Source of the DNA: Balamuthia mandrillaris
Lineage: Eukaryota; Discosea; Longamoebia; Balamuthiidae
DNA: 64,000 nucleotides
Assembly: GCA_031835245.1 (NCBI GenBank)
Contig: JAVKOQ010000185.1
Coordinates: 1 to 64,000, forward strand
Reading direction: 5' to 3'
Every line of letters begins with the position of its first letter. The stretch's first letter is position 1. Shown here piece by piece: positions 33,187 to 43,842 of this stretch. A program made the position numbers and the translations under genes. Under the pieces are notes generated by a model. The model was given only the letters and a program-made list of their open reading frames with translations. It was not told the origin of the DNA and did no database searches.

Positions 33187-36100
33187 CTTCAGTAGCATTT
33201 GTCAACTCTAGGGGCTGGGGACAAGAGGAATTGGTCAGCTGTTGGGCTGACAGTAAGCAATATGACATTATTGGAGTGTGTGAACATAGGAGGATGGTTG
33301 CCCCTTGATTGGAGGGGTATCGGTGGATGGGTGGAGGGGCTGCTCCAGGGAGGAGTGGCTATGGAAGGGGTGACGCAGGTTTCTTTGTTCAAGAGGGCTT
33401 CAAGGGAACATCAGAGAAAGGAAAGAGTGGCGAACGCCCAACTCCACTTGGGTGGAACTGGCAGGACAGAGTTGTATCTTTATAATTGGTATAGGGTATT
33501 TCCCTCCAGGAGGTACCATGGACGACTTTAAGGTCACCTTGGCTGCAATTGAGAAAAGAATCCTGGATGTGGTCAAGGAAGGAAGACCCCTGATTATTGG
33601 AGGAGATTGGAACGCCAGGGTTGGAAAGGGATGGAATGGTAGAGGTAAATCTACTTATAACGCAAGAGGAAAGGTGTTGGTGGAGTCTTTCAAAAGGCTG
33701 GCCCTCTCATTGCCCAGCTCGAAGAGGAAACGCCAGTATTTACATGGAAAGCTGGAAAACGAAAGAGCATTGTGGACTATGTGGTAGCATGGAGATGGAC
33801 GGGCAAGGTAGTTGGTGATGGATGGCAAGCATGGACTGATTATCGGCCATTAGTAGTCGAGTTGAAGGACTCGGCAGATAATTGCGGCAGGGTTTGGATG
33901 GAATGATGGAAGTGGAAGTCCTACCCAGAGGAAGATTGCAAGAGGAGGTGGAGGGAGTACAAATGTGGGTGCAAGCGTTTCTTCAAAGGAGAGGAATGGA
34001 AGGCCATGGTCAAGTACTTAATTGTTCTCAGAGGAAAGTTTTACATGGAGAGCTGGAAAACAAAAGAGCATTGTGGACTATGTGGTAGCATGGAGATGGA
34101 CGGGCAAGGTAGTTGGTGACGGATGGCAAGCGTGACTGATCATCGGCCACTGGTAGTCGAGTTGAAGGACTCAGCAGATAATTGTGGCGGGGTTTGAATG
34201 GAACGATGGAAGTGGAAGTCCTACTCGGAGGAAGATCACAAGAGGAGGTGGAGGGAGTACAAATGGGGTGTAAGTGTTTTTCAAAGGAGAGGATGGAAGG
34301 CCATGGTCAGAAAACCGGAGGGAGCAGCTACTGTTGAAGATCTTTGGAGAAGTGGAGGATTGTGGGATGTGCAATGAGATGGTTTGGTAGAGAAAGGAGA
34401 CTGTAGGAGCAACAACGAGCAGGGCAAGGAAGCCATGGTGGACGCAGAGTTAACATCCTTGAACAAGCAGGTGTGATAGCCCATGCTCAGTGGCTAAGAG
34501 AAGGAAAGAATGATGGAAAGGCCAGAGAGGAATTTGTGGAACTCAGGAAAAGGTTTGTGAAGTTGTGGAGAGCCAACAAATGGGACTGGATGAAGTGGAG
34601 GAGACAAGAGAACATCAAGGAAATGCAGAAATGGATCAGCAACATGTGGAGAATAGTGGCAAAGTGTAGAGCAGAGCCCAAAGCAGTTATGGAGCACCAC
34701 AGTAGCATGGCAGCCTTCAAGGAACATTGGGCAAAGCTGGAAAGGAAGGATTCTTCCATTGAGAGGAAGCAGGCCCCGAAGGACTGCCTTGGTCTGGTAG
34801 TAACTGGTTTAAGAAGGAGAGTTTTAATCTTGCATGGAGGAAAAGATTGAGGATGGGCAAAGCAGCTGGTGTGGACAATATTGATGGGGAAATGATGAAG
34901 TAAACATGTGCAAAATGCAACTTGGACGCTGATCAAGGCCATTGAGAACCAAGGCATATTCTCCAAGGAATGGAAGCAGGGGGTGGTTATCCCCTTGCAT
35001 AAGGCAGGAGATCCCCAGAATCCAGCAAACTATAGAGGTATTACTTTCCTATGCAATGCAACCAAGGTGTTTGAAGGAGCTATCTTGGTACAAGCAAGAG
35101 AGCAAGGGTGGATAAGTAATTGCCAGGGCGGATTTAGAAAAGGAAGGGGAGTCATGGATCAGGTGTGGCAGTTGAAGTAATGCCTGATGAAGAGAAGCAA
35201 AGAACGTACTTATATTGCTCTGTTGGATATTAGCAAGGCATATGACATGCTTGACCATGACATACTAGCAAGGACATTACGCAAAAGAGGAGCTGAAGAG
35301 GCAGCAGTGGGTATCATTACAGAGTGGTACCGTGGTATGATGAGTGTTATTTGCATGAACGGGCAGCTCTCTGAGGAATTTCTGGTGAAAAGAGGAGTTA
35401 AGCAAGGAGGAGTTTTGTCTCCATTTTTGTTCAATGTATACATTGATATGGTGGCAAGAAAGCTACAAGCGGCAGAGGAGATATAGCAAGGAATGTATGC
35501 TTGTTGTTTGCAGATGACTTGGCAGCGGTGGCCAGCGACCCTTTGAGCTTCAGAGAAGATTGAATGTAGCAGTGAAGGCAGTGAATGCTCTGGGACTTCA
35601 GTTCAATGCAAAGAAATCAGTGGTGTTAGTACAAGGAAAGAAGGCTTATTTTCAAGAGTGGAGACTTAAGGGAGAGGCTGTGAAATGTGTGAAGGAGGCC
35701 AAGTACCTGGGACTATGGTTTGAAGAAAGTGGGGAATGGACAACTCATACCAAGGAGAGGATCACCAAGGCCAAGCAAGCCCTCTACAGCCTTAGACAGC
35801 AGGGAGCCATTGCTCAAGGCCTTGGTACATGCACTGCCCAGATTGCTGCAGAGGCTATTGTCAAGTCTACCTTGTCATATAGACTATGTATGACAGAGCT
35901 TTCCAAATCATGGTGGAAGAAGATCGAAGCTGTGTGGAATGAGACAGCAAGAAGTGTATTGCAGGTTCATCAAAGAACTGTGGCAGGGGTTTGTAGAGCA
36001 GAATTGGGCAGTTGACTATCAAGGCCTACTGTGAGTTGGAAAGACAAGCAGTAATTCGTCATGTTGAGAGGCAAGATGGCCACTTTGAGCTACTTGAAGA

Positions 36101-36550
36101 GGTAAGCCAAGCAAGAGAAGAGGAAGGTGAGAAGAATGAAGGTGAGGGAGGTGATGGGACGAGTGTTGTTGAAAAGAAAGCCACGAGGATGAGGGCCTTA
36201 ACTCGAGTAGCCAAGGAGGAGTATGCAGCTGAAGGAGAAAGAGGAACAAGAGCATGGCTATGGCATAACTTCTTGACAAATGGAAGATGTTTGGTTGGAC
36301 AACAATGGAGCTTTGTGATTACCAACCCAAGGAAAGAACATTTAATGAATGCTATTCATTGTAGTGGACTGCCCATTGGAAAAAAGTGGAGAGCCATTCA
36401 GCAGTCTGAGGAGGATAGCAAGTGCCCTGCATGTGCTGCTGAGGAAGAAACAGCGGAACACTTCCTGTTACAGTGTCCAAATCTTTGGAAAGATCACTTT
36501 AGAATCTGGAGTGTAGACAATGGAAATGAAGAACAAAAGTCAGAAAGCTG
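33183..36550 (+). pseudogene. LINE ORF2: endonuclease-reverse transcriptase
   Basis: Starts MTSVAFVNSRGWGQEEL at 33183. The endonuclease part contains LIIGGDWNARVG (about 33585-33620). The RT part contains VIPLHKAGDPQNPANYRGI (about 34990-35045), the motif A phrase LLDISKAYDMLDHDI (about 35220-35260), motif B RGVKQGGVLSPFLFNVYID (about 35390-35450) and motif C LLFADDLAAV (about 35500-35530). The C-terminus (35560-36551) includes KCPACAAEEETAEHFLLQC, a C-x2-C...H...C element. Several frameshifts and stops break it. The layout (APE, RT, terminal zinc element) is that of L1/Jockey-group elements; the clade is not resolved. Confidence 0.85.
33748..34308 (+). repeat. Tandem duplication inside LINE ORF2
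   Basis: About 265 bases beginning agctggaaaac occur twice, roughly 300 bases apart, with scattered differences. Confidence 0.85.
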
Positions 36551-36568
36551 ATTATAGAAGACTGTATA

Positions 36569-37144
36569 TGGAAAAAAGTGGGGATCCATTCAGCAGTCTG
36601 AGGAGGATAGCAAGTGCCCTGCTTGTGATGCTGAGGAAGAAACAGCAGAACACTTCCTGTTAAGGTGTCCTAACCTTTGGGAAGATCGCTTTAGAATCTG
36701 GAGTGTGGACAATGGAAGTGAAGAACAAGTCAGAAAGCTGATTATTGAAGACTGTACAACAAAGCTCCTGTCAAGTGGAAAGAAATGTAACAGAGCTCAA
36801 GAGATGGAACAATGTAAGCAAAGTTGTAAACGAGTCTGGAGATTATGGGCAGCAAGAGCAAGTTGGAAGCATGGAAGTTCTTCTGCATTTTATCAGTCTT
36901 TGGAAGTAATGTAAGCAAGGAAAAGAGGAAAAAGGAAAGGGAAAGAAAAGGATAGCTAGATGATACAAAGTTGGTCTGAAATCTCATTCAACACCTTTCA
37001 CTTGTGAATTGAGTAACAATTGGGAAGGCATTGAGGATGAGGGAGTAAGAAAAGTAAGAGTACACTATGTATGTACAATGCTTACTTTTTATGTATAGAT
37101 TGGTGTTGCTCTCAGAGCAAATAAACTTTTATTACTACTACTAC
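36569..37144 (+). mobile_element. Young 5'-truncated LINE copy inserted into the long LINE
   Basis: Flanked by a perfect 14-base duplication, tagaagactgtata, at 36555-36568 and 37145-37158. Contains the ORF2 C-terminal coding end (CPACDAEEETAEHFLLRC), the stop near 36912, the untranslated tail and a terminal (TAC)n run. Confidence 0.93.
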
Positions 37145-37158
37145 TAGAAGACTGTATA

Positions 37159-37499
37159 CAATATGTGGATGTGTGTTCAGACACTATTGTGGTAAAAGGG
37201 TTTGTTCATTGTCAAGTGCAACAAACAACACACCATGAACACTCACTCAATCTTATGTAACAAGCAAGCTCACCAAAGGGAAAGAAAAACAAGAAGCACT
37301 ACCATTAACAAAACAATTGGGTGAAACAAAAAATACAAAAAGGGCAAGCTAATAAAACCAAAAAAGAGACAAACAAGGAGGAAATTCAAACTGTCTATAA
37401 AAAAGACTGGGCAGTGAGCTACTACTACTTTCCTTCTCCAAAGAAGGGATGCTGACCAAAGTAAAGTTGGAAACTGGGCAACACCAAAGCTTTACTCCC
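37159..37499. other. Spacer between LINE and ATPase fossil
   Basis: A/T-rich sequence with no recognised feature. Confidence 0.4.
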
Positions 37500-38097
37500 T
37501 CAGAATGGATCCACAAGTGGGCAGCAAATCAGAGGACGCCTCCCCAGGGTCCAGTTCATCACCATCTGATGTATCCAGCTGAAACTGTGCCACATGGGAT
37601 CTGCTGCACTGCTCCAACGAATTGAAAAAGTCTGTGGGCTTCCAAAATGCATGAATGAGCAAGGCCTTCAAAAGTTCTTGCTTACAAAACTGTGTATAGA
37701 CCTCCTTGAACAATTTATGGACAAACAATAAAGAGGCTTGTTGCTTTCTGGTCCTCACGGAATAGGCAAAAGCTTTGCAATGTACTTGGTATGTTGCTTT
37801 TGTTCCTTGTTTGTATTACTAATCATACTAACAATTTTTGTTTCCAGTTAGCTGTGTATGCCTGGGCAAATAGCATTTCCATGGTTTATATTGTAATGTA
37901 TTTATCACATTCACTAATTCTTGTGAGTTCTTACCTTACCACTTAGGTCAACTGTGGAGCATAGGTCAGAAACTCATCTTATACACCTTCTATAACATTC
38001 TTTTTGATGACCTTCTGGCAATGGAACAAAGACATTGCTTATAGTATCCTTCTACAAAAAATGTGCGAAGACCTAGTAAAGGTTGGGCATTCAAATA

Positions 38098-38862
38098 GTA
38101 GTAGTAATAAAAGTTTATTTGCTCTGAGAGCAACACCAATCTATACATAAAAAGTAAGCATTGTACATACATAGTGTACTCTTACTTCTCTTACTCCCTC
38201 ATCCTCAATGCCTTCCCAATTGTTACTCAATTCACAAGTGAAAGGTGTTGAATGAGATTTCAGACCAACTTTGTATCATCTAGCTATCCTTTTCTTTCCC
38301 TTTCCTTTCTTCTCTTTTCCTTGCTATTACATTACTTCCAAAGATTGATAAAATGCAGAAGAACTTCCATGCTTCCAACTTGCTCTTGCTGCCCATAATC
38401 TCCAGACTCGTTTACAACTTTGCTTACATTGTTCCATCTCTTGAGCTCTGTTACATTTCTTTCCACTTGACAGGAGGTTTGTTGTACAGTCTTCTATAAT
38501 CAGCTTTCTGACTTGTTCTTCATTTCCATTGTCCACACTCCAGATTCTAAAGCGATCTTCCCAAAGGTTAGGACACCTTAACAGGAAGTGTTCCGCTGTT
38601 TCTTCCTCAGCATCACATGCAGGGCACTTGCTATCCTCCTCAGACTGCTGAATGGCTCCCCACTTTTTTCCAATGGGCAGTCCACCACAACGAATAGCAT
38701 TCATCAAACGTTCTTTCCTTGGGTTGGTAATCACTAAGCTCCGTTGTTGTCCAACCAAACATCTTCCATTTGTCAAGAAGTTATGCCATAGCCATGCTCT
38801 TGTTCCTCTTTCTCCTTCAGCTGCATACTCCACCTTGGCTACTCGAGTTAAGGTCCTCATCC
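38098..38862 (-). mobile_element. 5'-truncated LINE copy D
   Basis: Flanked by a perfect 14-base duplication, tgggcattcaaata, at 38084-38097 and 38863-38876. Carries the last 180 codons of ORF2 (reads through into the flank at its 5' side) and the family 3' tail. The perfect duplication and close match to copy B suggest a recent insertion. Confidence 0.95.
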
Positions 38863-39060
38863 TGGGCATTCAAATATAGAGTTAGACTCATATGCAATAC
38901 AAAGCCTGGAAGTAAGTACACTTGATGAACACCCTTCATCTTCTTGCCTGTTGAAAGTATTCCTCTTTGATGAACACAACAAACTATTTGTGTCATCTAA
39001 AGAAGACTAAATGAAGTATTTCTCAGCCTTTAGATCATGGACCTCCACTCTTGCTATAGT

Positions 39061-39190
39061 ACTTTTTCTTTTTCTTTTCTTTTCTTTTCTTTTCTTTTCT
39101 TTTCTTTTCTTTTCTTTTCTTTTCTTTTCTTTTCTTTTCTTTTCTTTTCTTTTCTTTTCTTTTCTTTTCTTTTCTTTTTCTTTTCTTTTC
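39061..39190 (+). repeat. (TTTTC)n pentanucleotide tract
   Basis: About 25 TTTTC units inside the ATPase fossil, probably in a former intron; pyrimidine on that gene's sense strand. Confidence 0.95.
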
Positions 39191-40709
39191 ATGTATTCAT
39201 ATGGAGCCATTATCATTTATACAGGATCTGCTCATTCTAGATTTGAAACTTCTATGCTGAGTGGCTCAGAGCTTTACAGAAAATTTCTTGGTCCTCTATC
39301 AAAATCTCTCAAACTTCTGGAAAGCGAGTTTCTAGGTCTTGATAATTGAGAATGGATTTTGTGATATACTGGCCAAGTTCCATGGGAAGCCAAGGTGCTT
39401 GTACATCAAAATGAGCCAGAAACTTCGTTATCAGATATGCTTTCCCGTTTTGTTGGTGAGTGGAAGGGTTATTTCACACAACAGATCAAGAACTACCTGA
39501 ATGATTGGCCAGAAGAGAAGCAACTATTCAACTCCTTTTTGATATCTTTTTAATCTTATGTTATACTACTCATGTCATACTAACCTGAAATTGACTGCAG
39601 CAGAGGAGGGCTATGCCCCTGAACGTGTCTGCATTACTAGAGAGCTCATGGGTACTTGTGTTGTTGTAAAATAAGAACGGGAATGATGGTGGAGACAAAG
39701 TAAGTATGAGACCCGAACTTAATTTACTAAAAGAATACAAGTAGAGTATTTTGTTGTAAGTTGTCCTGAGAGGAAAGAAGAAGAAACAAGGAGAGGAGGT
39801 ATTTAAACTAGAAGAAAGATCCATAAAAGAATAAAGCATAAAATGGAAAAGAGAGAGAAAAGGAAACATCAAGAAAGGAGAAGGGGAAGATGAGAGGTTT
39901 CCTCAGGTCGACGGCAGAAGGAGAACTTGGCAGAAAGAAGAGCTACTATGTTGGAGTTTTCCAACAGTGTTTTGAATACCAGTAAGAAACCCATCCTGAT
40001 CTGTTATCATGTGCATGACGTCATTTCATTCACAACACATAGACAATGCCTAGAAATGAGTCATCAGAGTGCACCCTCTATGTATTCTAAGTGGCCAAGT
40101 TTGTCCATGTGGATTATATATATCATTGATGACCCTCAAAACAACAGGCTAATATTGAAACAAGTTACAGTGTCAACAGCACATGACCACAACTCTCAGC
40201 ATCAGGACGAATATGAAAGCTGTTGCTTGACCCAGCCTACTATTGTAAAGACGGTAATTATGTTGTGTTCTGCTAAAAGCATTTTGTGAATAAAGCACAC
40301 TTTCTAAAACTGCCTTCAGAATCGTGGACACTTATTAACAGCAGGACAGATGTGGGGCTGACTGACACTTGGACCACTCTGGAGGTCATTGCAAACCAAA
40401 TTTGGGGGAGTGATTACGATCTTGGATAGATTCTGCAGGAAATATTTACTTTAATAAGGATCTTGATGGAGAGCCAGTTGATTTAATATTTGTTTATGCT
40501 TCTGCAGTAAGCAAAGCAATGCAAAAACAGCTTCCATATAAGAACATTCATGTGATGGCTAGAGAAGATCTGGAAGATTGGGGTATCATTTTCAAAGACC
40601 AACTCTTGTACATGGTTTACACTGTGTTTGTTGAACCCCTCAATAGATATGCAACTCATTCCCCATTTGTCTCTTTAAGGGCTTAAAATGCATCTGATCA
40701 TGTAGTTAT

Positions 40710-42712
40710 TTATTCAGGAATAGTGTAAGGATAGTTACGTATGCTCAGCAAATAGAAAGCAGTGATGCATAACATCATTGCTGAGTAGACAAAACAGGTA
40801 AGCATATTGGACATTGGAATGAGGGCAATGCCCACCACCAACACACTGCCTAGTCCGGCTGTTATCTCCCATAGGGCCATTAACACGTTGCGCCATTTCT
40901 CTGGACTTTGAGTAAACGTGAACTGGGTGCCAGTAACGTCTACCAACACCTAAAGCACAGACGTGTTAGCTCAAGTTTGTAAAATTGGAAGAAAAGAAAG
41001 AATTCTCACCTGTGCAGTACTGATAAAAAAGTACTGCGGGAGTTGCCACCAAATGGAAAGGCGACCATTACGCAAGAATAGCTCCACTACACCGGCACAA
41101 AAGAAGGACACTGCCGAGAGCAGAAGTCCATAAAACAATCGTTTGAGCGGAGTAAAGCGGTAGCGCAAGTACTTGTCAGAAAAAATGAAGAGCCTACGCA
41201 GCACTGGAATGATGGCCATCACCATCACACCATTCGCCGTGCTCATGGAGTCCGCGGGAATGTCAAAGAAGAGGAAAGTCCGTTGCATCTTTTCGGCTTG
41301 GTACGTCCAAGTTACATAAATCTGATTGCGCAATTAGGAGATGCTCTTTGGGCGGCAAGAAAGGCAGAATAAGGAGAAACCAACCTGTTGTGTCAAGCCA
41401 CTATAAGGAATAAAAATAGCAAGAATCTTAACCACTGCCCACAAACGTTGCGCGTCTGAAAGTTGCACTTCAGTCTGCGAGGCTAGGTTATGGCCTTGTT
41501 CTATTTCCTCTTGGTACAGTTGACCAGCATCGCATTTGTCATTCTCATCGCTTGATGCGTTGGAGGAGGTGGCAGCATCAACCAGTTTGACGACGGAGGC
41601 AGTCTCTTCACTAGGGGGATGTTGTTGTTGAGTGTGGCTAGCGAAAAGTGTTGCGCTACCTTTCAAGTCGTCCTGAGTGGACATTCTGATTTCTGAGTTG
41701 CTGCCTTCCTCCTCCACCTCAGAAATAACAATGGCCGCTTTAAGCCGCTTGGCTGCCGCAATCATCGAATCGCCGTGGAACCGACGCTTGCCCAGTACCA
41801 ACAACAGCGTAGCAACTAGACCGAACGCTGCGGCTATAGTCATGGCCCAAAAAGCCGATATCTCTTGACGAATGAACGGGTCGGCCAGTACTGCGACGAT
41901 GAAGCCCAGATTGGTGTAAAAGTAGTACCAATCGAAAGGAGCCTCCTCGGGCACCTCGTACTGTTCGCCCAAGAGCACCCAGCCAATGGGTACCTGCATG
42001 CCATAAGCAAAACTGGCGATGGACATGGTCATAATGAATATGGCTAACAACCAGGCAGTGGTGAGGGGCAGCTCCAGAGCCGGCAGAAGAATAACAGTCA
42101 TGGCTACACAGGCAACTGTCCAGAGGGTTGTCAGGTACAAAAGCGAGCGAAATGTCCCCAAATAATAGTCCGTAAGCCATCCTCCCAATATTGCTGTTAT
42201 CGAGTATAAAAACATTTGCACATACATTATAATTTCACCCTTGTGATCCGGTACGCCAAACTGGTTCTTTAATACCAACGGGAGGATGGCATACAGAGCT
42301 GATATGCTTAACACTGCAGGAGTTTTTTTCGAATAAACCGTTAGTGGTTCATTTCGTTGCATTTTGTTGGTTTGGTTCGTTCGTTGTCGAGCAATTAGGA
42401 CTACGTACTGGAAGTCAAGTTCCAAAGCATTGTAATGACGACGGCAAAGTTGGGCAAATAAGCTTTGTACCGCCTTGCGCGAGGTATGGTCAGCCCAGCA
42501 AACGTCGGCTCCAGCAACGGAGAGAAGGCGGCTGCTTCAGTACTGCGCTCGTTTGCAGCAGCTTCGACTCCAAAAGATTTGTAGGAGGATGGCAGGTCAT
42601 CGTTGGCATAAAATAAAAACGGTCGGGTGCTTTCCTCGTCTTCGTTTATGGCCTGTGCGCCACGCCGCTTTCTCTCGTGTAAATCAGGGGCCGGAGGTGT
42701 TTCATATGACAT
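40710..42712 (-). CDS. POT/PTR2-family (SLC15-like) peptide transporter homologue
   Basis: Membrane transporter of the proton-coupled oligopeptide family within the MFS fold. Start at 42712 (MSYETPPAPDLHERKRRG), about four exons, stop at 40710. After an acidic cytosolic N-terminus come LSISALYAILPLVLKNQFGV, GGWLTDYYLGTFRSLLYLT, the family signature region FDWYYFYTNLGFIVA, and a long loop (about 41700-41460) between the two halves. Later: IPADSMSTANGVMVMAIIPV, LPQYFFISTAQ, and TQFTFTQSPEKWRNVLMALW, the POT hallmark near TM10-11. The TM1 ExxER proton-coupling motif seems absent after the splice at 42414/about 42312: the aligned stretch reads NLTSM. Substrate is therefore uncertain. Confidence 0.88.
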
Positions 42713-43083
42713 TCACTGCGCAATCGAACCAGGTGTCTGCTAGCAGAGCACACGTCCATGAACAACTCGCTTTGCGACAGCTGCTGGGGGCAGAGAAAGA
42801 GGCAGCATGCTTGCTGGCCGACTTGCTGGTGTTTTCGCTCTGCGGTAAGGAGGGGCAGCCAAAGGTGCAAGGAATGCAGGGAATGCAAGGAATTATGGGG
42901 ATGCAAATAATGCCTCATTTGGCAAAATGAGCCGCCGCGTGCCCTTTCTGCTGCTGCTGTCTGTTGCCGCTGTCCCCTTCCATCCTCCCAAAAAAAATAA
43001 TTAATACAGCTGTGTTTGACCTTTGGCGCCAGCAAGAGAGAAGAGAGAGGCAGCGCAAGCTGTCAGTAACGCAAGCGGCCAAC
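42713..43083. promoter_or_regulatory. Divergent promoter of POT transporter (-) and PIEZO (+)
   Basis: A 370-base interval between divergent starts. It includes short repeated gcaaggaatgcagggaatgca units at 42867-42895. No gene seen. Confidence 0.5.
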
Positions 43084-43800
43084 ATGCCTCTCGTTTTGGA
43101 TCAAATCGTTTGTCGGATGATATACCCTGGCATACTTTTTGCTGGTAGGAAGCGTGTCTTTGTTTTGCACGTTTGTTTGTTCTTGAACCTCGTTAACCCT
43201 GCCTCACTGCGGTCTTTTCCAAAAGCCTCTCTATTGCGGAACGATGTAATCTCCTTGATTTACTTTTTTGCTTCCTTGATTTGTTTTTTATGGATGCCTC
43301 ACTGTTTGCTCAGGAGGAGGGGTACTGCTTCGTTCCTCTCACTTGTAACTGCGAGCTGCTGCCCACCCTACCCCACACCACACCACACCACACCAAACTA
43401 ACTCCGTCGTTCCCTTCCGGTGTTATTCTTCCAATCAGTCATGTTTTTCAAGTCGCTGGTGCTCTCCGTAATGGCTCTCTCGTTGCTGGTGACGTTGGCC
43501 CAGATCGTATTTATTAGTGTGTTCACAACGCACGAAGGCTGGCTGGAAAAAGGCAGCTGGGTGGAGGAGCTGTGCCATCACATCGGTTTTCAGCGGTACT
43601 GGCTTGCCAACAACTGCCGTCCTTGCTTCCAACTTTACTTACTTCGTATTCCGTTCTCGCAGGTTCAACTACTTTAGCGGTCAACTTTCTGTGCTGAACA
43701 ATGTACGATACCTTTTGCCAGGTACCATCCCCCACCGTTACCCCTGCCCTCGTTACTCTCCGCTTATGGCAAACATTGTGCTGAAAGTAATATTAATGAC

Positions 43801-43842
<42 letters not shown>

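Larger units (their letters stand above)
31860..36568 (+). mobile_element. Long two-ORF non-LTR retrotransposon (LINE), nearly full length
   Basis: ORF1 at 31927-33186 and ORF2 from 33183 onward, with apurinic-type endonuclease, reverse transcriptase and C-terminal zinc-knuckle-like parts. The left boundary is approximate. At 36555-36568 a younger copy of the same family is inserted, and the continuation of this copy past that point is not recognisable. ORF2 holds a tandem duplication of about 300 bases (33748-34014 against 34049-34308) and several frame breaks, so the copy is not active. The truncated copies show that the family's 3' end has a short (TAC)n tail after an AATAAA-like motif. 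Confidence 0.9.
37500..40690 (+). pseudogene. Fossil P-loop ATPase gene of RHS/Crinkler-like type, interrupted by a LINE
   Basis: Pieces in order along the plus strand: an upstream helical part near 37600-37730, a Walker A phrase GPHGIGKSFAMYL at about 37755-37800, a Walker B-like phrase VFLFDEHNKLF at about 38950-38985, a sensor-like YTGSAHSRFE at about 39220-39250, and a C-terminal part near 40440-40660. This order is typical of the ATPase module shared by retrotransposon-hot-spot and Crinkler-type proteins. The gene is broken, with several breaks, and LINE copy D and a (TTTTC)n tract lie inside it. Family assignment is inference from motif order. Confidence 0.5.

Noticed and set aside
39011-39349. 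Phe/Leu/Ser-rich transmembrane-like frame
   Set aside because: Mostly translation of the (TTTTC)n tract; only its right end belongs to the ATPase fossil.
25004-40709. A novel intact mobile system or integrated virus
   Set aside because: All elements found are LINE copies, LTR-retroelement fossils or a broken ATPase gene; no intact set of new genes is present.
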